Source: Sphaerospermopsis aphanizomenoides BCCUSP55
GTDB lineage: Bacteria > Cyanobacteriota > Cyanobacteriia > Cyanobacteriales > Nostocaceae
Assembly (NCBI RefSeq): GCF_001586785.1
Contig: NZ_LUFH02000039.1
Span: 1-49,595 of the forward strand
DNA length: 49,595 bases
Direction: 5' to 3'
In this document: positions 27,309-36,758 of the stretch, piece after piece
Layout of the letters: each line of letters starts with the position of its first letter
Numbering within the stretch: position 1 is the first letter of the stretch
The notes under the pieces: model-generated
What the model saw: only the letters and a program-made list of their open reading frames with translations
Told to the model about the DNA's origin: nothing
The model's database searches: none
Program-made: the position numbers and the translations under genes

Positions 27309-29024
27309 TCAACTAAACTTCCCTAAATTATCCTTTCTCCATTGAGAATCTCTCTTCCTATTTGTCCTAATTTCTAATACCCTAATTCCCTTTTTCGGTA
27401 ACACATTCAATCTTTCTTTTAACTGTTCCCAAGAAATAATCAACTCATGTTGTACACCATAGGTAGCGCATAACTGAGCAAAATCAATATCTTGGGGTGT
27501 GGCAAAAAATTCCTCAAATGGTGGCTCAAATTTAGATATAGGTAACATTTCAAAAATTCCTCCACCATTGTTATTAATTAAGATAATTGTCAAATGTCCA
27601 ATAAATTTATTTCTAATTAAGAACCCATTGGTGTCATGTAATAAAGCTAAATCTCCTGTCAACATCACACTTATTTGTTGATGATGGGCTATTCCTAAAG
27701 CTGTAGAAAGTGTACCATCAATTCCATTTGCACCACGATTAAAATAAGTTTTAATTCCTAAATTATTCGGTTTCCAGAAAAATTCTACATCCCGAACTGG
27801 CATACTATTAGCAATAAACAATGGTGTTCCTGGTGGTAAAACCTGCGAAATTAACCAAGCGGCTTTACATTCAATTAATTCTACTATATTTGTAAAGTTG
27901 CCATCAATATTTTTTCTGATTTGCGCTTCTAAATCACACCATATTTGTAGGTATTTATTGTTGGCTAATTGCCCCAGTTCCCAGGTTTCAGGTTTCAAAT
28001 TTTCTACAGATGTTCTTAAATGTGTGGTTTTTCCATGTAAAGGATCTAAATTTTCACCACTGCTATCAATTATCCAACGATGAGGTTTAGTAGCAATTAA
28101 CCAATTACGCAACTCTTTACTAGTGGGCATTTCCCCAATTTGAATTACCATTTCTGGTGTTAATTCTTGGGCTAATTTTTGATTACGTAAAATGATGTCG
28201 TAGGTAGAAATTAAATAGGGGTTAATATCAGCATAATTTCTGACTGGGGAAAGTCCTTCAGCTAAAACAGGCCAGTTAAGAGTTTGAGAAAGACGTGCGA
28301 TCGCTCTACAATATTCTTCAGGTTGTTGAGGTTGGGCTACACCTGCAATCATAATTCCCCGTTGACATGATTTCCAGTTTTTGGGTATTGGGTAATAGCT
28401 AACAGATGATGAGGTAGTGACTATCCCAGAAAAGAAATCTTCACAGTCTAAGGTAAAATCTGTACCATCAGCAATGGGCGCGAGGGGATCACGAAATGGT
28501 ATATTTAAATGTACTGTTCCCCCTTTAGGAAATTGGCAACGTTCCCAAGCATGAATTACCGTTTGTCTGAGATAACCTAACATTTCTATATCTGCAACAG
28601 GTGTAGCTAACTCAGTTTGCCAATTGGGATAATGACCGTATAATTTCACTTGGTCGATAGTTTGTCCAGAATGACAATCTCGCAATTCTGGTGGTCTATC
28701 GGTGGTTAAAATTAACAAAGGTACACGACTTTCTTTAGCTTCAATTACCGCAGGGTAAAAATTTGCTCCTGCTGTTCCTGAAGTACAAACTAATACCGCA
28801 GGTTTTCCTGTTGCTTTTGCCCTTCCCAACGCAAAAAAAGCCGCAGAACGTTCATCTAAAATAGGTATAGCTTCAATATCTGGTGCTTGTTTCGCAAAAG
28901 CAACTGTGAGAGGTGTGGAACGAGAACCAGGACAGAGGACAGCACAACTTAAACCTAAGCGTTTGCAGGTTTCAGTTAACACATAAGACCAAAGTTGATT
29001 AACATTATTAAAAGTAATCTGCAT
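27309..29024 (-). CDS. menD: SEPHCHC synthase
   Basis: 571 residues. A ThDP-dependent enzyme adding 2-oxoglutarate-derived succinyl-semialdehyde to isochorismate in phylloquinone (vitamin K1) synthesis, needed for photosystem I. N-terminal AVLCPGSRSTPLTVAFA with the catalytic Glu in DERSAAFFALG; GSPSGTAGANFYP-like CTSGTAGANFYPAVIEA; the ThDP/Mg segment GDLALLHDTNGFL; NNNGGGIFEMLP. Ordinary length. ATG at 29024. Divergent from folB. Confidence 0.95.
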   Translation of the reverse strand: MQITFNNVNQLWSYVLTETCKRLGLSCAVLCPGSRSTPLTVAFAKQAPDIEAIPILDERSAAFFALGRAKATGKPAVLVCTSGTAGANFYPAVIEAKESRVPLLILTTDRPPELRDCHSGQTIDQVKLYGHYPNWQTELATPVADIEMLGYLRQTVIHAWERCQFPKGGTVHLNIPFRDPLAPIADGTDFTLDCEDFFSGIVTTSSSVSYYPIPKNWKSCQRGIMIAGVAQPQQPEEYCRAIARLSQTLNWPVLAEGLSPVRNYADINPYLISTYDIILRNQKLAQELTPEMVIQIGEMPTSKELRNWLIATKPHRWIIDSSGENLDPLHGKTTHLRTSVENLKPETWELGQLANNKYLQIWCDLEAQIRKNIDGNFTNIVELIECKAAWLISQVLPPGTPLFIANSMPVRDVEFFWKPNNLGIKTYFNRGANGIDGTLSTALGIAHHQQISVMLTGDLALLHDTNGFLIRNKFIGHLTIILINNNGGGIFEMLPISKFEPPFEEFFATPQDIDFAQLCATYGVQHELIISWEQLKERLNVLPKKGIRVLEIRTNRKRDSQWRKDNLGKFS

Positions 29025-29301
29025 TCAATTAAGATCGAGAGAAAATTTTTACAGAAAGTCATACCATGTTGGATTTGGGATTGGGGATTGTGAAAGTCTT
29101 GCTATGTAAGCTTTTCACATTTCCATCTGTCACCATCATTTTTCAAATTGGTATGATTTGTTTGATCATGCCCTATCTGGTGTCAATTGTTCAAGCACCT
29201 ACCGCAATTTAGCTGACAATTTTAAATTTGATTTAAATTTGAGATTTTTTGTAGCGATATTCATTTTAAAATCTAAAATGCAAAATTCACCTCAATTTTT
29301 T

Positions 29302-29682
29302 ATGGACTGTATTCATTTAACAGGAATTCGTGTTTATGGTTATACTGGCTTTTTAGCTGAAGAACAGGTGCTAGGACAATGGTTTGAGGTAGATGTAAAA
29401 CTGTGGTTAGACCTTTCACTTCCAGGCAAAACAGACAATATTGAAGATACGATAGACTATCGAAGCATTATTAGCTTGATTCAAAATTTAGTTAAAAACT
29501 CAAAATTTGCTTTGTTGGAAAGATTAGCCGCAGCTATAGCTGATGGTATTTTGCAGGATAGCGATGCTATTAACCAAGTTCAAGTTATTGTCAGCAAACC
29601 TTCAGCACCCATCCCCGATTTTAATGGCAAGATTAGTATTGAAATGACGAGAAGCAAGTCCCAGGTAATAATTGATAATTGA
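29302..29682 (+). CDS. folB: Dihydroneopterin aldolase
   Basis: 126 residues from ATG 29302 (a longer open frame begins at 29158 and has an ATG at 29278, but family members begin MDCIHLTGIRxYGYTGFL). Converts 7,8-dihydroneopterin to 6-hydroxymethyl-dihydropterin in folate synthesis. Catalytic-type Glu in AEEQVLGQWFEVDVKLW, DTIDYRSI and the Lys in QVIVSKPSAPIP are present. The last codons (VIIDN) and the stop derive from the TAATTGA tandem repeat that begins inside the gene. Confidence 0.9.
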   Translation: MDCIHLTGIRVYGYTGFLAEEQVLGQWFEVDVKLWLDLSLPGKTDNIEDTIDYRSIISLIQNLVKNSKFALLERLAAAIADGILQDSDAINQVQVIVSKPSAPIPDFNGKISIEMTRSKSQVIIDN

Positions 29683-29712
29683 TAATTGATAATTGATAAT
29701 TGACAATTGACA
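29667..29712. repeat. TAATTGA-family tandem repeat at the folB 3' end
   Basis: Five copies of the GATAATT unit and a CAATTGACAATTG end, overlapping the last codons of folB. Confidence 0.85.
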
Positions 29713-29773
29713 GGGGAAAAAAAGAAAAAAATTCTGCTTTTTCAATCCTCTCCCTTCCAGGTAAAGGTAATTG

Positions 29774-31480
29774 TCAATTGTTCATTGTTAATTGTCCATT
29801 ATTAAACGGTTGTTCCTCACGCCACAACTGATATAACCTATTTGCAGGTATGGTCATATACAAAATATCACCCGCACTCAGATTAGTCTCTAACAAATCC
29901 CAACCGTGTAAAGTTTGGTGATTTGTTTCTACATACAAAGGTACAAAATCAGCAGACCTAGCTACATCTTTCACCCACAGACCACAAAAAGGATGTGCAG
30001 GTGTAATTAAAGTGGCAAAAGCTACCCATAAATTATCGGCAATAATACCATTACCAATAATTCTACCACCAAGGGCGGCGGCGGCAAAAGCTGGGGCTGC
30101 TAATTCAGCCGGACTCAGTACAGCTTCAAAGTCAAATACTTGTTGTGCCATACCGGCAAAATCAGGGTCAGCATAATGAACAATAACAGGAATTTTCGGT
30201 GTTAAACCCTTAGCTTTGAGAGCAATTTCTAAATTTGTAGCATCATTATTAGTTACAGCTAAAACAGCAGATGCAGTATCTATATTACTGGTTTGTAGAG
30301 TTAACCGAAAACTCGCATCAGCTGAAATTACAGGAATACTCATGCCCCTAGCAGTGTTGACAAATCTATTATTAGGATCTGTTTCAATTACTACTACTTC
30401 ATGTCCACCAGCGTGCAGTTGTTGAATAATCCTAATGCCAATTCCACTCAAACCACAAACAATATAATGATGGCGTTGGGGAATTCTGGCAGCATCCCAA
30501 AATTGTTTGAGACGAGTTCCTAAAACAAAATCCGTCAGCATAGCATACCAAATACCAAACACTACTGCCCCTGCCAGCATCATGAAAACAGTAAATAATT
30601 TAATGCTATTAGGTGCATTTTCTACTACTTTGTCATTACCACCAGCACCTGTAATCATGCCAACAGCAAAATATAAAGCATCCACAAATGAGATATTTAA
30701 TTTAGCAGAAACAAAAGTGAATGTAGCTAGTAAAATAATTACTACTAACGCTATTGCCATGCCAATTACTGATTGGGCGTGTTTCTGAAATTGCTGGATG
30801 CTAGTGAAGATTTTTAGCAGTTTTCTTCCCCATGATTTGCGTGTTTGATTGATGCGGGGTTGAGTGCCAATAATTAAGCGATCGCCTACTTCTAAACGTT
30901 GTTCAGCCAGGACTGCTGCTACTAAATTCATCTTCCCAACGACAGGTAGATAATAAATCAGCATTCGTGACTTATCTTCCCACAAATCACTAATTTTTTG
31001 ACCCCGCCAAGGATGATTTTCATCAATATATTCTTCCTGAATTGGCCAAGTCTGATCAAATAATTTAATTTGTCCGATGGCTTGATTTCCTAAAGCGGCA
31101 AAAGTAAATACTGGTGCTGCCAAACCGACAACACTCATACTGAAGTGATCTACGAGAGTGTGATCTAGACGTTCACCCAAATTTGCATTATAAAAGCGGT
31201 TAATGATCCGCAGGTGAGGATTGAGAATCCGCGCTTGCATCATAATTGACAAATTTAGGGCATCATCAGAAGTAGCAATTACTAGAGTATTAGCTTGTTC
31301 AATCCCTGCTGCTTTTAGGGTAGAAGCTGCATATAATTCACCAACAATCACATCTCCCGTAGCTTCTCCAGGAATGGGTTTGCGATGAATACCAACAACC
31401 AAAGCACCCTGTTGTCTTAGCAGACGAAAGATTTTATATCCGGTACGTCCTAAGCCGCAAACAATAATTCGAGGTTTCAT
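29774..31480 (-). CDS. Potassium-channel-like protein with two RCK domains
   Basis: 568 residues. First RCK/TrkA_N domain at about 1-130 (IIVCGLGRTGYKIFRLL, Rossmann GxGxxG), a RCK_C-like part (150-210), a membrane segment of two helices with a re-entrant pore around residues 235-310, then a second TrkA_N domain (HYIVCGLSGIGIRIIQQL, about 345-460) and another C-terminal domain. The pore reads DALYFAVGMITGAGGNDK: the position of the K+ filter TVGYG holds TGAGG, so ion selectivity is uncertain. RCK domains sense NAD(H), ATP or ions. The C-terminal residues (FNNGQLTMNN) arise from repeat DNA. ATG at 31480. Confidence 0.82.
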   Translation of the reverse strand: MKPRIIVCGLGRTGYKIFRLLRQQGALVVGIHRKPIPGEATGDVIVGELYAASTLKAAGIEQANTLVIATSDDALNLSIMMQARILNPHLRIINRFYNANLGERLDHTLVDHFSMSVVGLAAPVFTFAALGNQAIGQIKLFDQTWPIQEEYIDENHPWRGQKISDLWEDKSRMLIYYLPVVGKMNLVAAVLAEQRLEVGDRLIIGTQPRINQTRKSWGRKLLKIFTSIQQFQKHAQSVIGMAIALVVIILLATFTFVSAKLNISFVDALYFAVGMITGAGGNDKVVENAPNSIKLFTVFMMLAGAVVFGIWYAMLTDFVLGTRLKQFWDAARIPQRHHYIVCGLSGIGIRIIQQLHAGGHEVVVIETDPNNRFVNTARGMSIPVISADASFRLTLQTSNIDTASAVLAVTNNDATNLEIALKAKGLTPKIPVIVHYADPDFAGMAQQVFDFEAVLSPAELAAPAFAAAALGGRIIGNGIIADNLWVAFATLITPAHPFCGLWVKDVARSADFVPLYVETNHQTLHGWDLLETNLSAGDILYMTIPANRLYQLWREEQPFNNGQLTMNN

Positions 31481-31743
31481 GAAACAGCAGCAGTTAGCAG
31501 TTAGTGGTTAGTAGTTAGCGATAAAATTCTTTTGGTGTAAAGTTTCGTCACTAAATTGTTTACTTCATTTACCAGCTATAGGCTGTATGAATCTCTATTT
31601 TTGCCTGATTTCTCTCAATAGAACTGTAACTGAACACACTTGTAGGAAATTAGAAATTAAAAATTAGAAATTTTAAATTTAAGACACTATCTGTTGAGTT
31701 ATCCTGTCTATACAATTACAAACTAGTAATTATTCAGGTAACA

Positions 31744-32241
31744 ATGAAAAATTTATTACAATTTAGAAAAATCAGCGTAATTTTTGGTTCTTTATTAGTA
31801 GCATCAACAATTTCTCATCCAGTTTTAGCACAGGTAAATTTTGCATCAGGCCCTATTGCTGCACCAAATGTTAAGTTGAGCGTACAACGCAAAAGTGGTA
31901 GTTGTCCGCAAACAGTGGGTTTATGGTGGATTACTTTACCTTATGAAGGTGGTGCAGAACATACAGTAGTTGCAGATACTAAAGCTTTTGCAGATGCAGT
32001 TAAATTAGTTGCTTCTAATCATAAGCAATTTGTAGAATTTGTTGCACCTTTACGCAGTAATTATGCATCCTGCGTTGGTCAAACTCGCAATCAGGAATAT
32101 AAATTCTACACCGTACAATTTAAGGATAAAAAAGCTTATTTCCGAGTAGATTTGCAAAAAATAAACGCACCTGCTCAGGAAATTACGTACAAAACTATAG
32201 CCGGTTCTCGTCCTTATGTGCGATGGGCAGTAGCTGATTAA
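31744..32241 (+). CDS. Exported protein, unknown function
   Basis: 165 residues with a Sec signal peptide (hydrophobic core about 12-25, cleavage after PVLA). The mature part contains three Cys (SGSCPQ, SYASC-like NYASCVGQ) and aromatic strands such as GLWWITLPYEGG and YKFYTVQFKDKKAYFRVD, suggesting a small beta-rich periplasmic or secreted domain. I recognise no family. It has its own promoter region and is followed by a long-looped inverted repeat. Confidence 0.7.
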   Translation: MKNLLQFRKISVIFGSLLVASTISHPVLAQVNFASGPIAAPNVKLSVQRKSGSCPQTVGLWWITLPYEGGAEHTVVADTKAFADAVKLVASNHKQFVEFVAPLRSNYASCVGQTRNQEYKFYTVQFKDKKAYFRVDLQKINAPAQEITYKTIAGSRPYVRWAVAD

Positions 32242-32281
32242 GTAAAATATTTGATACAGCAGCTTTCAGCTATCAGCGGTC

Positions 32282-32322
32282 AGGTTTCGCAGAGACTCTA
32301 TTTAAGCCTGAGCGCGAAACCT
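32282..32322. terminator. Possible bidirectional hairpin between convergent genes
   Basis: A 9-bp perfect stem AGGTTTCGC / GCGAAACCT with a 23-nt loop in the gap between the convergent genes ending at 32241 and 32357. The loop is long and there is no T tract, so terminator function is a guess. Confidence 0.3.
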
Positions 32323-32356
32323 ATTCATTTTTTTAATCAACTATGCTGAATATTAA

Positions 32357-32896
32357 CTAAAATTCAACTGTTTCAAATTCAAAAGTAGCAACTAAACGCT
32401 CATCAACATAAACCTCTATTTTATGTTTACCAAGAGGATCACCAGGAGCTATCTTCCAAAAATTTTCAATCACACCATTTGCAGATGTTTCTGTGCGTTT
32501 TGTCACCGCAGTAGTTCCATCTACTGATAAAGAAAAATTCTCATTTTTCTCCTGTGTAGCCCAAGTTTCTGGTGCTTTTGGTAAACGTAAAACTTCACGC
32601 CATTTTACCTTACCCCGGTAATTTTGTAATTTAATTCGCCACCCATAAGCATCACCTTTCTTCAGTGGTACTTTAATAGTCGGGAAAAAATTAGCTTTAC
32701 CTTGAGCATCAACTATTCTGACTCCAAATTCAGATTTAAGAACAGTAATATTTTGACCATTAATTGACACTTGAGGATGTTCTCGTGGTGCTTCTGCCAA
32801 AACATCACCCGTCTTGTATAAATTCACAGTTAAAAAGCTAACTATCAACCCCAAATAAGTTAGCAACAGCCTCACAAAAGGAATTTTCATGAACAT
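32357..32896 (-). CDS. Exported protein, unknown function
   Basis: 179 residues (or 177 from the second ATG at 32890). N-terminal signal (about 8-27, LLLTYLGLIVSFLTVNL) and likely cleavage after VLA. The remaining beta-rich domain (VSINGQNITVLKSEFGVRIVD, GWRIKLQNYRGKVKWREVLRLP, HKIEVYVDERLVATFEFE) resembles an immunoglobulin-like or DUF3859-type fold. Cyanobacterial conserved hypothetical as far as I can tell; function unknown. Confidence 0.7.
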   Translation of the reverse strand: MFMKIPFVRLLLTYLGLIVSFLTVNLYKTGDVLAEAPREHPQVSINGQNITVLKSEFGVRIVDAQGKANFFPTIKVPLKKGDAYGWRIKLQNYRGKVKWREVLRLPKAPETWATQEKNENFSLSVDGTTAVTKRTETSANGVIENFWKIAPGDPLGKHKIEVYVDERLVATFEFETVEF

Positions 32897-33081
32897 CTTT
32901 TATCAGATATTATGATTTAGTTTCATTGCTTTTAATCGTGTTTCGGGATAAAAATTAGATATCAAAAAACTTTTAATTTTTCTCCTGCAAAAACATTAAA
33001 CCAATTCTTCAAAATAGAAAATAGGATACAAAATTGCTGCATCCTACTTTCCAAGTATATTGCTGAAAATAGTTCAGCTTT

Positions 33082-33420
33082 TTAGTCTTCGTCCAGTGCA
33101 GGGAAAATTTCTTCAAACCGCCACAAAATATCTTTGTTCTCAATAAACCAAACGCGAGATGCAGTAGTTAACTTACTCCAAACAATTTCCGGAGGAATGT
33201 GAGGAGAAGCATACTGGTATTCTTGGCCGATTTCTCTGAGATTATCCGCTACTTCATCAGGAATACCAAAGTCTTCCCAGTTAATTTTTACATTTCTACC
33301 AGAAAGTCCCGCAGCAGGGTCAAAAACTAATTGTGCAGTTCTGATTAAATCAGCAAAGTGTTGCGGTTTGAGTCCGATAATATCCTGAATTTGGAGTGAT
33401 TTATTAGGCTCTAGGCACAT
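33082..33420 (-). CDS. Conserved hypothetical protein, 112 aa
   Basis: Soluble and acidic, with a Trp-containing C-terminus (SRVWFIENKDILWRFEEIFP). No motif recognised. The coding pattern, an ATG at 33420 and the tidy stop make it credible. The next gene upstream is the broken DUF3598-type gene. Confidence 0.65.
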   Translation of the reverse strand: MCLEPNKSLQIQDIIGLKPQHFADLIRTAQLVFDPAAGLSGRNVKINWEDFGIPDEVADNLREIGQEYQYASPHIPPEIVWSKLTTASRVWFIENKDILWRFEEIFPALDED

Positions 33421-33532
33421 TGTAACTGAAGTGATGAAGATAAATGGGTGATTGAACTTACAGCCAGAGATGACCCCAGTTTATCTCAATGAATTATCAT
33501 AAATTTAGTTTAGCTTAGTTTAGCGCAGAAAA

Positions 33533-34276
33533 TCAAAATACATCACTAAGATTGAAGGTCTCTAGAATAAAACCCGTAAAATTAGAATCCTTGTATGTGC
33601 GAATTCCACGTAGTAATAAACTAGGTCGTGCCAGCCAATCTACCACATAACTAAAATCTTAATCGCTGACTATTTTCTGAGGGAAACTAATAGAAACATT
33701 ATTAGAAAAATGTAAGATTTGATTATCTTCAGCTAATGTTTCTAAATTTTTCCACTCTTTTACTGCTGGTTTAGATATGATCCAATCTGATGTAATTGTT
33801 TTACTGATTCCTTGCCAATTATTATTAACTTCCTGTGCAGGCAAATTAGTAGTTGCTTTCGGGAAATTTACTAGTTTTTCATCAATAAATGTAATTTTTT
33901 GTAAATTACCGCTTTCATTGTAAACTACAATAGCTTCTATGCGTCTATTTTCATACCTAAAACCTGTTTCAAAACCAAAAAATGAGCCAATTTTTATTTG
34001 TGGAGAACCAGCAGAAAAGCTATTGTCTAAAAATAAAGCTCTGATATTTGGTTTTTTGTAAGGACCAAAGGTTTTAGTTTCGGTTCTGCCATCTTGATAG
34101 TGATAATGATTTTGATGAGTGACTTCGCTACCATCTTCATTTGCATGAAGACTTCTTACCCCTTCCAATGACTCAATTAATTCTCCATCTGGAGAATATC
34201 TATACCAAATTCCATACCAATCACAATTGACATGATATTTAGAGAATTTATCCCAATTTTGTAATTGTGCGTCCAT
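33533..34276 (-). pseudogene. DUF3598-like gene with an in-frame TAA
   Basis: From ATG 34276 the frame runs 205 codons (WDKFSKYHVNCDWYGIWYRY, GVRSLHANEDGSEVTHQNHY, FFGFETGFRYENRRIEAIVV) to a TAA at 33659-33661. The same frame then continues for 41 sense codons (DFSYVVDWLARPSLLLRGI, YKDSNFTGFILETFNLSDVF) to a TGA at 33533. The tail is typical coding sequence, so a single nonsense change, a sequencing error or readthrough truncated a 246-residue protein. The DUF3598 name is from memory; the family is of unknown function and common in cyanobacteria. The short product 33659-34276 may still be made. Confidence 0.65.
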
Positions 34277-34326
34277 TTTTTAACTCTATCTAAATATTGC
34301 CATGTTAAAACTTCAGAAATTAACAG

Positions 34327-34692
34327 TTATTCAGTTTCAACTAAAACAGTCACCGCTGCAACTGCTATCAACATTTCATCATTTTTATCATTGAGAGAAG
34401 GTATTGCTAACCCATCTACTACCATTCCCCCAGCTTCTACCGTCAGGGTTTTTTTACCAAAGGGGAGGACTGCTAATACTTCTGCTGCTCGTACTTGTTC
34501 TGGGTAAGGTACAGCTACCTTCACTTCTACAATCATTTCATTCGGGTCTTTTAACCCTGCTACTTCCATAATACCAAGTAAGGCGTTGTGTGCGATCGCA
34601 TTTCTAACTGCTCTTGCTGCTGCTACCGTGGGTTCTTGTCCATGCTGGTCTACACCCATTCCCATTTCGATGATAAACCTTTTTAGTGCCAT
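34327..34692 (-). CDS. Lin0512 family protein
   Basis: 121 residues, soluble, matching the Lin0512 family (MALKRFIIEMGMGVDQHGQ start, AVRNAIAHNALLG, VAVPYPEQVRAAEVLAVLPFG). The family occurs in many bacteria, is dimer/ring-like in related MoaD/PII-like folds by prediction only, and has no known function. ATG at 34692. Downstream of the DUF4276 gene in the same orientation, 59 bp away. Confidence 0.8.
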   Translation of the reverse strand: MALKRFIIEMGMGVDQHGQEPTVAAARAVRNAIAHNALLGIMEVAGLKDPNEMIVEVKVAVPYPEQVRAAEVLAVLPFGKKTLTVEAGGMVVDGLAIPSLNDKNDEMLIAVAAVTVLVETE

Positions 34693-34751
34693 AAATTTTT
34701 GTATCCTCTCTCGTTTAATATTTAACTAGACCAAATACTCAATTTTATCAA

Positions 34752-35365
34752 TTAATCTTCTATTATTTTTAATAAACCTTCATAAAATACTTGAAAACTT
34801 TTAGAACGATTTTTTGATGGGTTTATATGTAGCGATACTTCTCGTGCTGTTTTTCTTTTTTCTAAACCACCTCTTTGATATCCTGCTGTTTGCAGTAATT
34901 TTTCTAAAGCTTCTGCTGTTCCACCTGAAATTGCATCTGGGTCGCGGTATTTCGCCTGTTTTTCTAAATTATGTGATAGCTTAGGATAAGCCGTAACAAG
35001 AGCATTGATATCTCCAAAAACCATGCTTCTAGCTCTTCAATGGCGATAGGATTGAGAACTTGAAATTTCTGGTTGACACCAGCTGATGTTTTGGTAATAA
35101 AACCTGCATCAATAGCTATTTTTTCTAACTTCTCCTTGAGCAATTTACAATCTTCCCTGTCTTCATCAACTAAAACTACAATGCGGTGATCATCTGGCAA
35201 CCATGATTTATATCCTTTTAAACGATTGGGTAATTTAGATAACAAATCTGTTTTACCTTGGAATGTGTGAATATCAAAACTTATATTCTCTCCCCAGATT
35301 TTAGGCAATATATTCTGGAGTGCTTCTTTCATAGATTGTTCTTCAACTAAAAACTCAATATGCAA
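34752..35365 (-). pseudogene. DUF4276 TOPRIM-like protein, frameshifted
   Basis: Reading frame 1 (34964-35365) starts at TTG 35365, 11 nt after AGGAGG. It gives HIEFLVEEQS (TOPRIM Glu), VVLVDEDREDCK (DxD) and ...IAIEELEAWF. Frame 2 (34752-35024) continues FGDINALVTAYPKLS, ISGGTAEALEKLL, ... to a normal end. The join is a run of five T (GG TTTTT GGAG near 35015-35020, minus strand); one more T would restore WFFGDINAL and a 204-residue product. The family is the nuclease-type partner of the AAA ATPase next to it. It may be a true mutation, a sequencing error or a -1 frameshift; the run is not a classical slippery heptamer. Confidence 0.8.
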
Positions 35366-35382
35366 GTTTATTTCACCCTCCT

Positions 35383-36597
35383 TTATCTTTTTCTTTTAAT
35401 TCCACCCGAATTAATGAGAGGATTTCCAGCGTCGAAAAAGTCCTCCATCCACAAAGAACCTAAAGTAGCTCCATGTTCTATAAACTCTTTAATGCCTTGC
35501 ATATCAGCAGTACGTTTTGCTTGAGTATAACCTTGCTCATCTCGATACAGTACCCATAATTCTTCTGGTATCAGCGCATCAACAAAAAACGGAGAATGAG
35601 TTGTAATCATTAATTGAGTATTGGCTGAAACTCCGCGACATTCTTCTGCTAATTCTGGCAATAAACGCGGGTGTAAGTAATTTTCTGGTTCTTCAATGCC
35701 AATAAGTTGGGGAGGGTCAGGGTCATATAAAACTGTCAGATATGCCAACATTTTAAGCGTGCCATCTGAAGCAAATTTCGCAAGTATAGGTTGTGCAAAA
35801 GGAGCATCTTTAATTTGGAGTAAAAGCCTTCCATCTTGCATCATTTCTGCATCTACTCTTTCTAAGCGAGGGATGCGAGAAGATAAATTATTAAGTATTT
35901 CTTGTAACCGCTCTGGATGTTGTTCTTTCAAATATTGAATAACATTCGGTAAATTGTCACCTGTTTCTGATAACCTTTCTTGTTGTCCTGCTTCTGGAAT
36001 ACTGCGGGTATTGTCTGCATTTAAATAGGAAAGATACCAACCTGTGATAAAGCGGCGTAAAGCACTCACACGAGGATGTTTAGTAAATTGTCCAAGGGTG
36101 TTAACAGCTAGTAGTTCTGGCGAATTAAGTTGTTCAGTTACTCGCTCATCTTCTTCATCTGGCATTTCACCTGTAATTACCTTTCCAACACCTTGTTGAA
36201 AGTCGAGAAATTTAAACGGCTTACCTGTTTGACCTCTTCTCCATTGCAACCATTCTTCCGCTACATAAGGACCTTTACTACCTTCATCAATAGCTAAATA
36301 ATAGGTAATTTTAGGTGAGTCTAATTTTTCACGGTATTTTAACTCAATCACAATTGGCCCTTCAGCACCTCTTGTCCGCAGTTCTCTAAAGCGTCCGCGT
36401 CTGTCCCAAGCTTTACGTAAACCATTAGTAAAACATTCTGATAAAAAAGCAAAAACGTCAAAAATGGTAGATTTTCCACTACCATTAGGCCCTAAGAAGA
36501 CAGTGAGGGGAGTAATTCCCTTAAGTTCTAAGTCATGCAAGGCTCGATAATTTTTAACTCTTAGATATTCTATACGTGGTACTGATTGTCTAGGCAT
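35383..36597 (-). CDS. AAA family ATPase (OLD/AAA_21-like)
   Basis: 404 residues, cytosolic. ABC/SMC-type ATPase: Walker [18 protein letters not shown] (about 33-49), a long insertion, then Walker B with [18 protein letters not shown] and the H-switch [13 protein letters not shown]. This is the arrangement of OLD-family and AAA_21 ATPases. It is followed 17 nt later by the DUF4276 TOPRIM-like gene, whose ribosome site overlaps this stop codon, so they are translationally coupled. ATPase + TOPRIM pairs (OLD, PARIS, Gabija) act in phage defence. The function of this exact pair is not established. Confidence 0.9.
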   Translation of the reverse strand: MPRQSVPRIEYLRVKNYRALHDLELKGITPLTVFLGPNGSGKSTIFDVFAFLSECFTNGLRKAWDRRGRFRELRTRGAEGPIVIELKYREKLDSPKITYYLAIDEGSKGPYVAEEWLQWRRGQTGKPFKFLDFQQGVGKVITGEMPDEEDERVTEQLNSPELLAVNTLGQFTKHPRVSALRRFITGWYLSYLNADNTRSIPEAGQQERLSETGDNLPNVIQYLKEQHPERLQEILNNLSSRIPRLERVDAEMMQDGRLLLQIKDAPFAQPILAKFASDGTLKMLAYLTVLYDPDPPQLIGIEEPENYLHPRLLPELAEECRGVSANTQLMITTHSPFFVDALIPEELWVLYRDEQGYTQAKRTADMQGIKEFIEHGATLGSLWMEDFFDAGNPLINSGGIKRKR

Positions 36598-36758
36598 GGG
36601 TAAACCTGTATGAATTTTTTTCTATTGCTACATATTTATTAATATCCTGCATCTGGATTGCGCTTGATAGTAGTTTCAAATGTATTTTAGCAACTCTATT
36701 ATACTGAATAAAATAATACTACCAAATTTACGCTGTAATTATTAACTCTCTATCCCCC

